Counted from the first letter of the stretch, positions 8,092-17,447 are shown. The stretch: DNA of 45,413 nucleotides from Flavobacterium sp. A45 (GCF_002001005.1 NZ_MUNX01000107.1:1-45413); one strand, 5' to 3'. Numbers and translations are program-made. The notes: generated by a model from the sequence alone, not told the origin.

Positions 8092-9384
8092 TTACTGTTG
8101 TCTGTAAACTTCTACACTATCTTTTTCCAATCTTTGCTTGAGCCAATTCATTAATTTTCTTTTAGAATCTAATTTCAATTCAGTTTTACTTTTGTATAAA
8201 AGTACAGGAATAGTTTTTTCTTTGCTCGCATACTGTGTGATAGCAATTGGTTTAACTTCTGGAAAAAGAATTGCGACTTCTTTACTAACCTTTGTATTAT
8301 TGGCTTGATAATTTGAAATCGTTTTTTGTAAATTATTAATCAGTTCATCTTTATCGGCTCCAGATTTTTTATGACTATTGATGGTATTTAGAATATCATT
8401 TTTTAAATCAAAAGTATCCTGTTTGATCAAGAGTTGCGTATTCATTAAATCATATTCTTTTAATTTTTGATTGAAGGATTTAATTTCTGCAGTGCTGAAT
8501 TTTTTGGACAAAAAAGCCAATTGTATAATTTTTGGATTGGTATTATAATCTGTTTTTTTATAAATAAGGGTATATTTTTTTTGAGGAAACTCATTTTCAA
8601 TAAATTCTTCTGTTCTTTGTGTGTATTTTTTTTCATCAAATAATCGATAAGCAAAATAAACACTTGGGATAATCATGATTAAAAGAAGTATGGTAATTCC
8701 TTGTTTTACTTGTTTTTGATGTTTTAAATCAATTTGTTTTGCGATAGGATATTTTAAAAATTTGACAATGATAAAAGTCGAAATACATATAAAAACACAA
8801 TTGATAGTGTACAAATAAAGGGCACCTCCAAAAAATAAATAATTTCCAGTTGCCAATCCATAACCTGCAGTACATAAAGGAGGCATCAAAGCTGTGGCAA
8901 TTGCTACACCCGGGATAGGATTTCCTTTTTCGACTCTCGTAACTGCAATAACACCAACCAATCCACCAAAAAAGGCAATCAAAACATCATATATGTTTGG
9001 TGAAGTACGGGCCAAAAGTTCCGATTGAACTTCTTTAAACGGGCTAATGTAAAAGTAAAGTGTCGAAACGATTAAGCTTACAATTGTTGCTATCGCAAGG
9101 TTTTTGATTGATTTTTTTACCAATTCAAAATCATACATTCCCAATCCAAAACCGGCTCCAACGATGGGGCCCATTAATGGCGAAATTAACATTGCGCCAA
9201 TAATTACTGCAGTCGAATTGACATTCAATCCTACCGAAGCAATCACAATGGCACAGGCCAGAATCCACAAATTGGAACCTCTAAAAGATATATTGCCAAT
9301 AATGTTTTCCAATACTTTTTTCTTGTCTTCTTCTCCTTTTTGAAGATCGATAAAGTTTAGAAATTTCTGAATTATTTTATTCAT
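8092..9384 (-). CDS. DUF389 membrane protein (TIGR00341-like)
   Basis: A 430-residue protein. The N-terminal half holds about six hydrophobic segments (from about 33 to 245), including the family signature STAVIIGAMLISPLMGPIVG and the GNPIPGVAIATALMPPLC segment. The C-terminal part (about 250-430) is soluble and charged. This matches the DUF389 family, whose transport or signalling role is unknown. It is preceded by about 120 bp containing the terminator of the PepSY gene, so it has its own promoter. Confidence 0.85.
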   Translation of the reverse strand: MNKIIQKFLNFIDLQKGEEDKKKVLENIIGNISFRGSNLWILACAIVIASVGLNVNSTAVIIGAMLISPLMGPIVGAGFGLGMYDFELVKKSIKNLAIATIVSLIVSTLYFYISPFKEVQSELLARTSPNIYDVLIAFFGGLVGVIAVTRVEKGNPIPGVAIATALMPPLCTAGYGLATGNYLFFGGALYLYTINCVFICISTFIIVKFLKYPIAKQIDLKHQKQVKQGITILLLIMIIPSVYFAYRLFDEKKYTQRTEEFIENEFPQKKYTLIYKKTDYNTNPKIIQLAFLSKKFSTAEIKSFNQKLKEYDLMNTQLLIKQDTFDLKNDILNTINSHKKSGADKDELINNLQKTISNYQANNTKVSKEVAILFPEVKPIAITQYASKEKTIPVLLYKSKTELKLDSKRKLMNWLKQRLEKDSVEVYRQQ

Positions 9385-9443
9385 TCTTATTTTGTTTGAA
9401 AGAAGATGGTGTATATTTTTCTGTTGAAAGTAAATTTAAGCAA

Positions 9444-9477
9444 TAAAAAAATCCCCAACTAGTTTATAATTGGGGAA
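9444..9477 (-). terminator. Terminator of the TonB/PepSY cassette
   Basis: CCCCAA and TTGGGG (9453-9475) form a stem followed, on the minus strand, by a T7 tract. The sequence is nearly identical to the terminator at 13960-13992 at the other end of the cassette. Confidence 0.85.
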
Positions 9478-9501
9478 TAATCTTAAAAACTGTATTTAGC
9501 A

Positions 9502-11106
9502 TTAATTTTTCTTTATAAATAAAATTAAACCGAGCACACTTACAATCAAAACAACCAATGCAGCAAGAACCATTGTCAAATCCCGCACGTTTTTTCCAGC
9601 CCAATCCATAAACAAGAACTTATGAAATATAGCAAAAGAATAACCTTCTATTTTATCTGAATTTTCGATAACTGCTGCTAGCCTTGAAGTGGATGTTTCG
9701 ATAAAGTAAGTTGTTTTTTCAGGTGTGTCATAAGCTAACTTGATAACGGGCAAGCGTTTATTAACAAAACCATATTCTCTACTTTCAAATTCATTTAAAA
9801 CCTTTGTTTCCAATAAAGGTGTGTCCTCCAGACTTGTTTTTTCAGTTGTACCAGCTTCCATTTCACAACAAGCCGCTTTTGCACCAGTATCACTAAAATA
9901 ATGAGCCAGGAATTTAGCGTATTCTAAATCAAGGTTTGGTGTGATTTTGTTTGTTTTGGTATTTACATAAACAATTTCCGATTTTGGATTTTCTTTTTTG
10001 CCCCATTTGGATTTTGAATCCATTTTTGGTGCCTCATATTTTTTATTTTTGGTTAAGGCTAATTGACATCTATAGTAAATACTGTCATTTAACGTAACGA
10101 GACTTACATTTTCCATTCGGTTCCAGTCAATAGCAATGGCATTGTTTGGAGTATGGATGTCTTTTGTTTCAAAAATGGGTTCATACACCATTTTGTCCAA
10201 AGTGTACGGATTCCATTTGGTTGTGGCATGATAGGCTCCACTAAAAGCAAATGTCAATGTAAACAGTGAAACCCAAATTCCGATTTGACGGTGGTATTTT
10301 CGCAATCCTTTTTTAGGAGCTAAGCTATCGGTTTTTTTGAATTGTTTCCAAAACAGACCATAAATTACAATACCGCTAATGGCTGAAAAAAAGATAATAG
10401 AAAGAAATAGAATCATCACTGCAATACGAATACTATTATTGCTAATGGCATCTACAAAAGACCAATTGTGAAAAGTATCAAAAAACCAAATGAAGGCTTG
10501 TCTTGATTTTGGGTTAAAAGTGGCGAGTTTACTTGAAGATGTCTCTACATAAACTTCCATTCCGTCAGGACGATCGAATGTAGTTTTGTAAACCGGTAAA
10601 TAGCGATTGACGTATTTGTATTGAGAAGTAAATTCGGTTACGATATCAGTCTTTACAATAGCGCTTTTTTGGTCATCAAGGAAATAGCGTGACAGCCAAT
10701 GTGCATATTTTTGATCCCCATTTTCCAATTTTTTTGCATTGAAAGCATTAAAATATGAAAGTTCGTCTTTTACCGTTTTTATTTGGTAAAAGGTTGCATT
10801 GTCAAATGAAACGATTCTGAAATTCTTGAATTCGGTTATCTTGTTTTGTTCTAAAACTTCTTGAATTGAGAGCGCCAATTGGGTTTTATCAATTGGTTTG
10901 GCTTCAAGTCTTTCGTTGGCGATTGTGGGTTTGAAAAAATGCGCCATAAACGGATGCATCAATCCGGATAATGTCCAGAAAATAACTGGAATTAGCGTAA
11001 TGATTCCTAATGTACGGTGCCACTTGTACATTTTCTGTTTCAGTTTTTTAACTAGTTTGGAATCTTTCTTTTTTGAAGTTTTTTCTTCTTTTACTGGTTT
11101 GTTCAT
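9502..11106 (-). CDS. PepSY-associated membrane protein, internally duplicated
   Basis: This 534-residue inner-membrane protein consists of two similar halves. Each begins with a His-containing helix (KWHRTLG at 28-34, KYHRQIG at 270-276), followed by a TM segment, a periplasmic PepSY-like domain with the shared pattern RLPV-K-YD-P-T-ETS-S-LA (about 159-185 and 441-467), then a TM segment (about 228-252 and 510-531). PepSY membrane proteins accompany TonB receptors and are thought to help release or reduce iron from siderophores or haem. The second periplasmic domain has a vicinal Cys pair (C413-C414, AACCEMEAG) that could bind metal. It follows the TonB receptor gene, from which it is separated by a dispersed repeat. 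Confidence 0.83.
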   Translation of the reverse strand: MNKPVKEEKTSKKKDSKLVKKLKQKMYKWHRTLGIITLIPVIFWTLSGLMHPFMAHFFKPTIANERLEAKPIDKTQLALSIQEVLEQNKITEFKNFRIVSFDNATFYQIKTVKDELSYFNAFNAKKLENGDQKYAHWLSRYFLDDQKSAIVKTDIVTEFTSQYKYVNRYLPVYKTTFDRPDGMEVYVETSSSKLATFNPKSRQAFIWFFDTFHNWSFVDAISNNSIRIAVMILFLSIIFFSAISGIVIYGLFWKQFKKTDSLAPKKGLRKYHRQIGIWVSLFTLTFAFSGAYHATTKWNPYTLDKMVYEPIFETKDIHTPNNAIAIDWNRMENVSLVTLNDSIYYRCQLALTKNKKYEAPKMDSKSKWGKKENPKSEIVYVNTKTNKITPNLDLEYAKFLAHYFSDTGAKAACCEMEAGTTEKTSLEDTPLLETKVLNEFESREYGFVNKRLPVIKLAYDTPEKTTYFIETSTSRLAAVIENSDKIEGYSFAIFHKFLFMDWAGKNVRDLTMVLAALVVLIVSVLGLILFIKKN

Positions 11107-11119
11107 TGTTTCTGTTTTT

Positions 11120-11254
11120 TAGCCCCGATTACTTCACTGTACTTTTATTTTCATTGGAGTTCAGTGAACTTCGTTTGCAGTGGAAATCCTTTTGTGTTTC
11201 GTCTTTTCAGACGTGACACAAAAGATTGCAACGGATAGCGGGATTAGCTCCTAA
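11120..11254 (+). repeat. Dispersed structured repeat, copy B
   Basis: On the plus strand it starts TAGCCCCGATTACTTCACTG, has a long variable insert ending GCAGTGGAAATCC, then the hairpin CTTTTGTG..CACAAAAG and the conserved end AGATTGCAACGGATAGCGGG followed by ATTAGCTCCTAA. It is antisense to its neighbours and lies between the TonB receptor and PepSY genes. Its last bases (TTAGCTCCT) form the stop codon and final two codons of the TonB receptor. Confidence 0.85.
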
Positions 11255-13421
11255 TTCTTATTTTTTTTAATGAAAAATTATACTGCAGTCCGATCATAAA
11301 TGTTCTTGGCGCAGCAGCGGTATAAGTAGGCTGGGCACTTGTTGTGTTTCCTCTGGATACATTATAAGCGTATAATTTGTCGGTAATATTGATTATGTTT
11401 CCGTAAATTTCTATTCCTTTCCATTCGTAGCCAGCTCTGAAATTAAAAATATCATACCCAGCATATTTTACTGTGTTGATTTGGTCTTGGTAATAATTCC
11501 CTACTGATTGCCATTCCAGCGAAGTTCTGAATTTTGGAAACCAATTCGGGTAATAACTGATTTCAGAATTTCCGGACCATCTTGGGGCTTGAGGCATTTC
11601 ATTTCCGTTCAGGTTTTGCAAAACATCTGTCGAATTATCCGAAACTTTGAAGTCGATAAAAGTATGCTGGGCAACCGTTCCGCCAAATCGAATGTTCAGT
11701 TGATTAGAAAGCAGTTTGTAATTTCCGCCAAATTCTACTCCTTTGTGTCTGGTTTCTCCAACAGAACGATAGTCAGTTGAATTATCGGGCAGACGCACGC
11801 TTAATAATTCGTTTTTGCCTTCCATATAATAAACAGCATAATCAAAGTTTAATTTGCCTTCAAGGAATGATAACCACCCGCCAATTTCATAATTATCAAA
11901 AGGCGCCGGTTCCAGATTATAGTAGAACTCTGCTGGTTTTCCTGTTGTTCCTCCAGTTCCAGGTTTGGTTCTAAAAATGGATGTGATTCCGGGAGGAGCA
12001 AATCCTTGGGAATAATTTCCGTAAACGCCGGTAAATGAAACAGGATTATAGTTGGCTCCCGCTTTGAAAGTAGGTTTGTCATATATTTTTGTTCCTGCAG
12101 AATTGTCTTGTGCATTGTTGTATTCTACTTTTAAATTATCATATCGTGCACCAGCGGTAATAACCAATTTGTCAATAGGATTGAAACTCAATTGTGCATA
12201 TCCAGCGGTATTGAAAATATCGGCTGTATAATTGGCTAATTTTATATCGGGACGTTCGGCAGTAATTTCATAATAATCTACCGTTTGTTTCCCGGGAGCT
12301 CCTAGGTTTAAATTGGCTTTCATTTCCAGTAAGTAAGACCAATATGTAACAGGAGAGTAATCATAAAGAGCTCCGCCAACAATTTTGGTATTTAAAAAAT
12401 CAAATTTTTGAGTGTGTTGTCCAATGGCACCATAGCTTTTGAAATTATTGGAGTTGACTTCACCTTTTGCTGTTGTTGGATTCACTGTTGGACTCCATCT
12501 TATTCCGTATGATGGATTTTGCCCTAATTTGTTGTCACGGAAATAAGCAGTAATGTAACTATTGGCATTATCATTCCAATCGTGTTCTAAGGTCAATCGT
12601 GTTCTCAAAGCATTCGATTTACGATACGTAAAATCGGTGGTACTTTTGTAAGTTCTATTGTAGAAGGCATCTTCATTCACAGAACCGCTCATATCAGAAT
12701 TGTATTTACCCCACATCGTGCTACTGATTAATCGGGTTTTATCGTTTATGTTATAGTCAAGTCTAAAATTAAGATTGTCTTTTTTGTAATCAGAATAAGT
12801 CATCCAGCCATTTTCTTGTAAACTGGAAATTCCTGCGACATGAAAACCGATTTTGCCAATAGTGGCTCCGCCAGCCGCTTGAATTCTTTTATAGCCCCAT
12901 TGGTCTGCTTGGATTCCAAATTTGAATTCTGGAATTATAGAAGGTTTTAGGGAGATTAAATTTATTGTACCACCTACAGCTTCTGGACCATATAAAGAAG
13001 AAGCAGGGCCTTTTACCACTTCGATATTTTGAAGATTAAATTGATTAATTTCTAATAAAGCATTGTGGTTGAAAATTCCCATCGGTCGGATTGGTAATCC
13101 ATCTTCCAGATATAAATAATATGCATTGGTAGTCATTGGCTGGCGAATGGACATCGAATGTTGTTCATTTCCAAGATTTACCATTAACACACCTGGTGTT
13201 TTGTTTATGATTTCATAAGCTGCAACGGCTTTGGTTTCGTTAATGGTTTTCGCGGTTAATTTGCTAACAGCTGCAGGTGTTTCTTTTCGTAATGTTGCAG
13301 AACGATTAGCAGTTATAAATACACTTTCAAGTTCTAGTGTTTTAGTGCTGTCTTTTTCGGTTTTATTTTGCGCAATAGTGATTTGCCCCAATAATAGGAG
13401 GGAAAATAGAATTTTTTTCAT
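11244..13421 (-). CDS. TonB-dependent outer-membrane receptor
   Basis: A 725-residue receptor: signal peptide 1-17 (ending TIAQ), a plug domain about 38-165 with EVVKGPASSLYGPEAVGGTI, and then a beta-barrel. It imports a large ligand across the outer membrane with TonB-ExbBD energy. The PepSY neighbour suggests an iron-siderophore or related metal complex; the ligand itself is not deducible. There is no N-terminal carboxypeptidase-like domain, unlike SusC proteins. The barrel seems to end in GLQYNF, the usual C-terminal aromatic signal, yet nine more residues (ending KKIRIRS) follow. These run into dispersed repeat copy B, which provides the stop. It probably forms an operon with the small Cys protein upstream and PepSY downstream. 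Confidence 0.92.
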   Translation of the reverse strand: MKKILFSLLLLGQITIAQNKTEKDSTKTLELESVFITANRSATLRKETPAAVSKLTAKTINETKAVAAYEIINKTPGVLMVNLGNEQHSMSIRQPMTTNAYYLYLEDGLPIRPMGIFNHNALLEINQFNLQNIEVVKGPASSLYGPEAVGGTINLISLKPSIIPEFKFGIQADQWGYKRIQAAGGATIGKIGFHVAGISSLQENGWMTYSDYKKDNLNFRLDYNINDKTRLISSTMWGKYNSDMSGSVNEDAFYNRTYKSTTDFTYRKSNALRTRLTLEHDWNDNANSYITAYFRDNKLGQNPSYGIRWSPTVNPTTAKGEVNSNNFKSYGAIGQHTQKFDFLNTKIVGGALYDYSPVTYWSYLLEMKANLNLGAPGKQTVDYYEITAERPDIKLANYTADIFNTAGYAQLSFNPIDKLVITAGARYDNLKVEYNNAQDNSAGTKIYDKPTFKAGANYNPVSFTGVYGNYSQGFAPPGITSIFRTKPGTGGTTGKPAEFYYNLEPAPFDNYEIGGWLSFLEGKLNFDYAVYYMEGKNELLSVRLPDNSTDYRSVGETRHKGVEFGGNYKLLSNQLNIRFGGTVAQHTFIDFKVSDNSTDVLQNLNGNEMPQAPRWSGNSEISYYPNWFPKFRTSLEWQSVGNYYQDQINTVKYAGYDIFNFRAGYEWKGIEIYGNIINITDKLYAYNVSRGNTTSAQPTYTAAAPRTFMIGLQYNFSLKKIRIRS

Positions 13422-13517
13422 TTCTGATTTATATAAATTTGGAATAATAACAATTTTTTCATTGACTTTGAGCCAATGAAAAACATTTCAAAAAAGTTTG
13501 AAAAGTGAAATTAGAAT

Positions 13518-13895
13518 TTATATAAAATAGGAGGGTGGGCGAAAGTTTGATAAGGAAACCGAGATTGGTTTTTTATCGAAAGAAAAATAATTTTTTTCGC
13601 TGTGAAAAGTAGAAGTAACAATTGAAAAATTAGTTTCCAAAGTATTTTGAATATAAACCAACTCCAATTTTTCTTTGAGGTTGTTTTGCATTTCTTTCTC
13701 ATTGTCGTCAAATTGTTTTAAACTTTTTTTAAGTTCACAATTTCCGTTACACGTATTGTTAGCTATTTTTCTTTGAATACAAATGGTTTTGGCAATCTCG
13801 TCTTGGTTTATTTTAAATTTGGCATATATAATTATGTTTCCAAAAGAAGGAAGCAGTAATATAGAAGAAAGTAATATGACAAAAAATTGTTTCAG
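13518..13895 (-). CDS. Small exported Cys-motif protein of TonB cassette, start unclear
   Basis: An open frame runs from 13940 to the TAA at 13518 without any in-frame ATG, GTG or TTG before the protein begins. From the CTG at 13895 it would encode 125 residues: a hydrophobic signal-like segment (about 3-19, VILLSSILLLPSFG), then KFKINQDEIAKTICIQ and CNGNCELKK (C39, C49, C53), then a charged tail. The N-Q-D-x-I-x-x-x-x-C and C-x-G-x-C-x-L-K pattern resembles small unnamed exported proteins often found next to Bacteroidota TonB receptors. An upstream TTG (13933-13931) with an AAGGA 10 bp before it would be in frame only if the A7 run that follows had eight A. So it uses a rare start, slips on the run, or carries a start-region frameshift. 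Confidence 0.65.
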   Translation of the reverse strand: MKQFFVILLSSILLLPSFGNIIIYAKFKINQDEIAKTICIQRKIANNTCNGNCELKKSLKQFDDNEKEMQNNLKEKLELVYIQNTLETNFSIVTSTFHSEKNYFSFDKKPISVSLSNFRPPSYFI

Positions 13896-13959
13896 GCTGT
13901 TTTTGATTTGGATGTAAAAATACTTTTTTTCAAGATAGTTTTATCCTTTTTATTAAAAA

Positions 13960-13992
13960 AAAATCCCCAACTACTTTCGTAATTGGGGATTC
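13960..13992 (-). terminator. Terminator of secA
   Basis: AATCCCCAA and TTGGGGATT (13962-13991) form a 9-bp stem, followed on the minus strand by T9. It closely matches the terminator at 9444-9477. Confidence 0.9.
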
Positions 13993-14011
13993 AAATCAAA
14001 TTTATTCTTTA

Positions 14012-17000
14012 TTAAGAAACCAAAACCCACGCTCCGCTAGCGATTAAGCTTTCGGCTTTCTTGAATTTCATTTCCTGTGTTTGCCCATTGGCTACATTTT
14101 GAATAGTTACCGTGTCGTTACGGTTTATTTTTGGCTGGTCGCGAACGATAGTTTCCGTTACTTGTCTTTGCTGTGTTTGTCCAGCTTCTTGATTAGCACC
14201 TTCACTGTTTGGAATTTCGTCTTTGCTTAACTGATAATCTTCAACTTGACGTTCAATTCTTGCTTCTTCAATGACAGGAGCATTTTGAGCTGGTAAATCA
14301 CCTTTGAATAAAAACGAAATTACATCTTTATTTACATTGTCAAGCATACCTCGGAACAAGTTGAACGCTTCCAATTTGTAAATAAGTAATGGGTCTTTTT
14401 GCTCGTGAACAGCCAATTGAACCGATTGCTTCAATTCGTCCATTTTGCGTAAATGTTTTTTCCAAGCTTCATCAACAATAGACAAAGTGATATTCTTTTC
14501 AAAATCAGCTACCAGTTGTGCGCCTTCCGTTTCATATGCTTTTTTCAGATCAGTTACAACATTGAACATTTTTATTCCATCAGTAAACGGAACTACTATG
14601 CGTTCAAATTGATTTCCTCTGTCCTCATAAACATTCTTGATAATTGGATATGCTTCTCTGGCACTTCTTTCTGTTTTTTGAGTATAAAATTCAAGGGTCG
14701 CTTTATAAAGTTTACCTGTGATTTCAATTTCGGTTAATTTAGAAAAATCCTCTTGTGATACCGGTGATGTAAAAGAGAAATAACGAATAATGTCAAATTC
14801 AAAATCTTTGAAACTGTTTTTGGCTTTATTTTCATCAACAATTAGTTCGCAAGTATCATAAAGCATGTTTGCAATATCTAATTTTAGACGCTCACCAAAT
14901 AAGGCATGACGACGACGTTTGTACACTACTTCACGCTGTGCATTCATTACGTCATCATATTCCAATAAACGTTTACGAACACCAAAATTGTTTTCTTCTA
15001 CTTTTTTCTGAGCACGTTCGATAGATTTGGTCATCATCGAATGTTGAATCACTTCTCCTTCTTGAAGTCCCATTCTGTCCATTACTTTGGCAACTCTTTC
15101 AGAACCAAATAAACGCATTAAATTGTCTTCAAGAGAAACATAAAATTGAGAACTTCCAGGATCTCCTTGACGTCCTGCACGACCACGTAACTGACGGTCA
15201 ACACGACGTGAATCGTGGCGTTCTGTACCTACAATTGCCAAACCTCCAGCAGCTTTTACTTCCGGAGATAACTTAATATCGGTACCACGACCTGCCATAT
15301 TGGTAGCAATAGTCACAACACCTGCTTTTCCAGCTTCTTCAACAATTTGCGCTTCTTGTTTGTGCATTTTTGCATTCAATACGTTGTGAGCTACACCGCG
15401 CATTTTTAGCATTCTGCTCAATAATTCTGAAATCTCTACAGAAGTTGTTCCAATAAGAACCGGTCTTCCTGCTTTTGATAATTCGGTTACATCTTCAATA
15501 ACTGCATTGAATTTCTCACGAGTTGTTTTGTATATAAAATCTTCTTTGTCTATACGAGCCATTGGTCTGTTAGTAGGAATCTCTACCACATCCAATTTGT
15601 AGATTTGCCATAATTCACCTGCTTCGGTTACAGCAGTTCCAGTCATACCACCCAATTTGTTGTACATTCTGAAATAGTTTTGCAAAGTAACTGTTGCAAA
15701 AGTTTGTGTGGCAGCTTCGATTTTTACGTTTTCTTTGGCTTCAATGGCTTGGTGTAAACCGTCAGAATAACGGCGTCCATCCATGATACGTCCAGTCTGC
15801 TCATCTACAATCATGATTTTGTTGTCCATGATTACATATTCTACATCTTTTTCAAAAAGACTGTATGCTTTCAAAAGTTGTGTCAAAGTGTGAATGCGCT
15901 CGCTTTTTACTCCAAAATCTTGGAACAATCTTTCTTTTTCTTCTGCTTCAGCATCTTTGTCTAATTTTTTCTTTTCGATAGCAGCGATTTCGGTTCCAAT
16001 GTCTGGAAGTACAAAAAAGTCAGCATCAGTATCTCCTGAAAGGAATTTGATACCATTATCCGTTAGACCAACTTGGTTGTTTTTTTCTTCAATCACAAAA
16101 TACAATGCTTCGTCCACTTTTGGCATTTCGCGGTTGTTATCCTGCATGTATTGATTTTCGGTTTTTTGAAGCAATTGTTTGATTCCTTCTTCACTCAAAA
16201 ACTTAATCAATGCTTTGTTCTTAGGTAAACTTCTGTAAGCTCTCAATAATAAGAAACCACCGTCTTTGGTATTTCCTTCTTTGATTAATTTTTTAGCTTC
16301 AGCAAGAAAACCATTTGCTAATTGACGTTGTAATGCTACCAAATTTTCGATTTTTGGTTTCAATTCATTAAATTCATGACGGTCTCCTTGAGGAACTGGA
16401 CCAGAAATGATAAGAGGTGTACGGGCATCATCAATTAAAACCGAATCAACCTCATCGACAATAGCGTAATTGTGTTTTCTTTGAACTAAATCTTCTGGCG
16501 AATGCGCCATGTTATCTCTTAGGTAATCAAAACCAAATTCATTATTGGTTCCGTAAGTAATATCTGCATTATATGCATTTCTTCTTCCTTCAGTACTTGG
16601 TTGGTGATTGTCAATACAATCAACTGTCAATCCGTGGAATTCGAATAATGGTGCTTTCCAAGTACTATCACGTTTTGCTAAATAGTCATTCACGGTTACC
16701 AAATGCACACCGTTTCCAGTCAAAGCATTCAAGTACAATGGCAAAGTAGCCACCAATGTTTTACCTTCTCCTGTTTGCATTTCGGCAACTTTACCTTCGT
16801 GCAAAACCATTCCACCAATTAATTGAACGTCATAGTGAATCATGTCCCAAGTAATTTCTTTACCTGCTGCATTCCACGTGTTCGCCCAGACTGCATTGTC
16901 TCCATCAAGGGTAATATAACTTTTTGTAGCCGAAAGTTCTCTGTCTTTTGGGGTAGCAGTAACTATAATTTGTGAGTTATCCTTGAAACGTCTTGCTGTT

Positions 17001-17353
17001 TCTTTAACTACTGAAAAGGCTTCAGGAAGAATTTCCATCAATGTTTTTTCAGATATATCGTAAGCTTCTTTTTCAAGAGCATCAATAGCGATATAGATAT
17101 CTTCGCGTTTGTCAATGTCTTCAATGCTTTCTACTTCTACTTTAAGGGCAGCGATTTTGGCATCTTTTTCGGCACGAGCTTGTTTTATTTTTTCTTTAAA
17201 AAAAATAGTTCTAGCTCTTAATTCGTCATTTGACAAGGATTGCAAAGCGCTTTCAAAAGTCTTTATTTTGTTTAAATACGGTTGTAAAGCTTTGACATCT
17301 TTCTCGGATTTATCTCCAACAAAGATTTTAATGATACTGTTTATGAAACTCAT
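14012..17353 (-). CDS. secA: Preprotein translocase ATPase SecA
   Basis: This 1113-residue motor drives secretion through SecYEG. Walker A is in AEMQTGEGKTLVA (about 185-197), and the DEAD-type box is VDEVDSVLIDDARTPL. The second ATPase half contains GTSVEISELLS and MAGRGTDIKL, then RQLRGRAGRQGDPG. It is longer than E. coli SecA (901 residues), with an extra charged segment after SGPVPQGDRHEFNE (about 320-460), as is common in Bacteroidota. The C-terminus (NGQTQEMKFKKAESLI..) lacks the CXCX8CH zinc motif that binds SecB. A 90-bp gap with a terminator separates it from the DUF2795 gene upstream. Confidence 0.98.
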   Translation of the reverse strand: MSFINSIIKIFVGDKSEKDVKALQPYLNKIKTFESALQSLSNDELRARTIFFKEKIKQARAEKDAKIAALKVEVESIEDIDKREDIYIAIDALEKEAYDISEKTLMEILPEAFSVVKETARRFKDNSQIIVTATPKDRELSATKSYITLDGDNAVWANTWNAAGKEITWDMIHYDVQLIGGMVLHEGKVAEMQTGEGKTLVATLPLYLNALTGNGVHLVTVNDYLAKRDSTWKAPLFEFHGLTVDCIDNHQPSTEGRRNAYNADITYGTNNEFGFDYLRDNMAHSPEDLVQRKHNYAIVDEVDSVLIDDARTPLIISGPVPQGDRHEFNELKPKIENLVALQRQLANGFLAEAKKLIKEGNTKDGGFLLLRAYRSLPKNKALIKFLSEEGIKQLLQKTENQYMQDNNREMPKVDEALYFVIEEKNNQVGLTDNGIKFLSGDTDADFFVLPDIGTEIAAIEKKKLDKDAEAEEKERLFQDFGVKSERIHTLTQLLKAYSLFEKDVEYVIMDNKIMIVDEQTGRIMDGRRYSDGLHQAIEAKENVKIEAATQTFATVTLQNYFRMYNKLGGMTGTAVTEAGELWQIYKLDVVEIPTNRPMARIDKEDFIYKTTREKFNAVIEDVTELSKAGRPVLIGTTSVEISELLSRMLKMRGVAHNVLNAKMHKQEAQIVEEAGKAGVVTIATNMAGRGTDIKLSPEVKAAGGLAIVGTERHDSRRVDRQLRGRAGRQGDPGSSQFYVSLEDNLMRLFGSERVAKVMDRMGLQEGEVIQHSMMTKSIERAQKKVEENNFGVRKRLLEYDDVMNAQREVVYKRRRHALFGERLKLDIANMLYDTCELIVDENKAKNSFKDFEFDIIRYFSFTSPVSQEDFSKLTEIEITGKLYKATLEFYTQKTERSAREAYPIIKNVYEDRGNQFERIVVPFTDGIKMFNVVTDLKKAYETEGAQLVADFEKNITLSIVDEAWKKHLRKMDELKQSVQLAVHEQKDPLLIYKLEAFNLFRGMLDNVNKDVISFLFKGDLPAQNAPVIEEARIERQVEDYQLSKDEIPNSEGANQEAGQTQQRQVTETIVRDQPKINRNDTVTIQNVANGQTQEMKFKKAESLIASGAWVLVS

Positions 17354-17404
17354 GATTTATTTTTATTTCTATTTAATGTAACTTGTATATCTGTGTAAAA
17401 TTAA

Positions 17405-17436
17405 ACAAAAAAAAAGCCTCTTTTGAGACTTTTTCT
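17405..17436 (-). terminator. Terminator of the DUF2795 gene
   Basis: AAAAAGCCTC and GAGACTTTTT pair with one mismatch around TTTT, giving a run of T on the minus strand just after the stop at 17448. Confidence 0.7.
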
Positions 17437-17447
17437 TGGTTTACTTT

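Noticed and set aside
11120..11254. Fur box or TonB operon promoter
   Set aside because: The inverted sequence belongs to the dispersed repeat, not to a regulator site specific to iron genes.
13511..13711. 66-residue minus-strand frame
   Set aside because: It is in a different frame from the Cys-motif protein in the same place, has no family features and is only AT-driven. The real frame runs 13518-13940.
14453..14737. Antisense frames within secA
   Set aside because: No domain features; SecA sequence is conserved through the region.
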